Positions 62,924 through 64,000 of a DNA stretch of 64,000 nucleotides are shown here, piece by piece (position 1 is the first letter of the stretch; each line of letters begins with the position of its first letter). Source of the stretch: Cyanobacteria bacterium OH_CBrB_359. GTDB taxonomy: Bacteria > Cyanobacteriota > Vampirovibrionia > Gastranaerophilales > Gastranaerophilaceae. The notes beneath the pieces were generated by a model. The model had not been told where the DNA came from, searched no databases, and worked only from the letters and a program-made list of their open reading frames with translations. Location: NCBI GenBank assembly GCA_023433065.1, contig JAEZET010000004.1, positions 124,001 through 188,000 on the forward strand. Direction: 5' to 3'. The position numbers and the translations under genes are program-made.

Positions 62924-63868
62924 ATGGTCAACCAGAGTGAATTTTCGATAAAATTTAGAGGAACAAGAGGTTCTCATCCCACTCCATTTGGGAATTTTTT
63001 AAGATATGGCGGGAATACGGCATGTGTTGAGGTGAATGTAGGAGGGAACCTTATAATTATTGATGCCGGAACGGGGATTATTCAATTGGGCGATGAGCTT
63101 ATGAGAGAGCATATTGCTTCAGCTGATGATATTTTTGCCAGAAAGCCGATAACAGCAACTGTTCTTTTAAGCCATATTCATCAAGACCATATTCAAGGGT
63201 TAACATTTTTTAAGCCTCTAAATATTTTAACTTCAAAAATAAATATATTTGGTCACAGCGGCTTTGAAGAAAGCCTTGAGGATAGTCTTGCCGAGCTTTT
63301 ATATGGCAAATCTTTTCCTTTAAGCCTTTATGATATAAGTTCTGATACTGAAATACTAAATATAGTCGATACTGATTTAATTGTATTTAATGGCAAGGAT
63401 GCATGTCCTTGTTTAAAAAGAATAACATCTCCGGAGGATTTTACGCCAAAAGAAAACGAAGTTATTATAAGCTGCCTCAAATCAAATGCTCATCCTCAAA
63501 ACGGGGTTATGATATATAAAATCGCTTATAAAAACAAATCCGTTGTCTACGCTACAGACAAGGAATGCTATGTCGGAGCTGATAAAAAACTTGCCTTATT
63601 CGCAAGAAATACCGATTTATTGATTCATGACAGCCAATATACCGGTGAAGACTATCTTTCTCCTATACATTCAAGGCAAGGTTACGGGCATTCTACTTTT
63701 GAAATGGCAATTGAAAGCGCAAAGCTTGCTCAGGCAAAATCACTTGCATTTTTTCATTTTGACCCTTCTTATGACGATGAAAAACTCTCCAATATTGAAG
63801 AACACTATAAACAACAATATCCTTCCTGCTTTATGGCCATGGAGGGACAAGAAATTGTTTTATTATGA
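62924..63868 (+). CDS. Metallo-beta-lactamase-fold hydrolase
   Basis: 314 residues. Metal motif HIHQDH (84-89), an early IIIDAGTGI strand, YATDKE near 206 and a late HF-DP motif. The family includes phosphodiesterases and RNase Z-like enzymes; this one resembles the cyclic-phosphodiesterase branch only loosely. Overlaps the next gene by 4 bp. Confidence 0.82.
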   Translation: MVNQSEFSIKFRGTRGSHPTPFGNFLRYGGNTACVEVNVGGNLIIIDAGTGIIQLGDELMREHIASADDIFARKPITATVLLSHIHQDHIQGLTFFKPLNILTSKINIFGHSGFEESLEDSLAELLYGKSFPLSLYDISSDTEILNIVDTDLIVFNGKDACPCLKRITSPEDFTPKENEVIISCLKSNAHPQNGVMIYKIAYKNKSVVYATDKECYVGADKKLALFARNTDLLIHDSQYTGEDYLSPIHSRQGYGHSTFEMAIESAKLAQAKSLAFFHFDPSYDDEKLSNIEEHYKQQYPSCFMAMEGQEIVLL

Positions 63869-64000
63869 AAAAGATTTTTTTAAGTGTTTTGATATTGTTC
63901 TTTTCTTTTTTAAATATTGCCGCAGTTTATAAAATTGATGCGGAAAAAAATGCATATTTGCATAACAATAAAGGCATAAACGCAATGAAGGAAAAAAACT
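63865..64000 (+). CDS. Start of a secreted or membrane protein (3' partial)
   Basis: Begins with ATGA overlapping the previous stop. The first ~22 residues (MKKIFLSVLILFFSFLNIAA) are a signal peptide. The rest runs off the window after 45 codons; no domain is visible yet. Confidence 0.75.
   Translation, partial: MKKIFLSVLILFFSFLNIAAVYKIDAEKNAYLHNNKGINAMKEKN

Noticed and set aside
1..64000. CRISPR array
   Set aside because: No regularly spaced identical repeats with unique spacers are visible anywhere in the window.

Overview
The window looks like chromosome from a low-GC, anaerobic, Gram-negative relative of the Cyanobacteria, most likely a gut member of the Melainabacteria/Gastranaerophilales. 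This is inferred from gene content. Seen here are LpxI and LpxB (an LPS-type outer membrane), a Ycf45-like R3H ATPase, a sensor-only KdpD of the cyanobacterial kind, pyruvate:ferredoxin oxidoreductase and rubrerythrin, with no photosynthesis genes. Many genes are short lineage-specific proteins that I cannot name. The standard genetic code fits throughout.

Layout. 1-3.4 kb: the end of an unknown gene, then a convergent pair of membrane-anchored hydrolases (PHP and HAD). 3.4-4.1 kb: gene debris, including the tail of a large serine recombinase. 4.1-11.2 kb: a kdpABC-X-kdpD potassium uptake operon with a clear promoter/operator, an unknown gene X, a palindromic repeat inserted at the kdpC end, and a KdpD without a kinase domain. 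11.2-15.6 kb: an accessory patch holding a broken ACR3 arsenite permease, two diverged copies of a ~180-bp element, a degenerate M16 peptidase-like gene, and the remains of a defence-type reverse transcriptase behind a structured RNA, ending at tRNA-Ala(GGC). 16.5-19 kb: threonine synthesis genes. 20-23 kb: clpB. 23-31 kb: signalling genes plus tadA in one overlapping operon. 31-34.5 kb: a three-gene TPP-enzyme/aldolase/epimerase sugar or acyl-modification cluster. 34.6-41 kb: groESL, a STAND-like NTPase-TPR protein, rsmG, cobO and an XRE regulator. 41.7-43 kb: an annexin-like protein. 43-49.6 kb: trhP-like U32 enzyme, yqeG, nifJ and a glycosyltransferase. 49.6-55.3 kb: GGDEF/HD-GYP, lpxB, lpxI and the R3H ATPase. 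55.6-64 kb: unknown genes, S41 protease, prmC, rubrerythrin, tRNA-Val, phosphoesterase, radical SAM and MBL proteins.

The most striking item is at 14.5-15.3 kb. A near-consensus promoter drives a ~345-nt structured RNA that leads directly into the N-terminal part of a UG/Abi-type reverse transcriptase. On the antisense strand of that RNA lie, in a circularly permuted order, TTGACA, TATAAT, AAGGAG and ATG. If the stretch between two TTAAT repeats (159 nt, 53 codons) is copied in a rolling-circle manner, the junction creates TTGACA-17 bp-TATAAT in front of the Shine-Dalgarno and start codon, and the reading frame has no stop in any round. This is the logic known for DRT2 and its neo gene. The local RT is truncated, so this copy looks like a relic.

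Limits: all family calls are from reading motifs; no search, fold or alignment was run.
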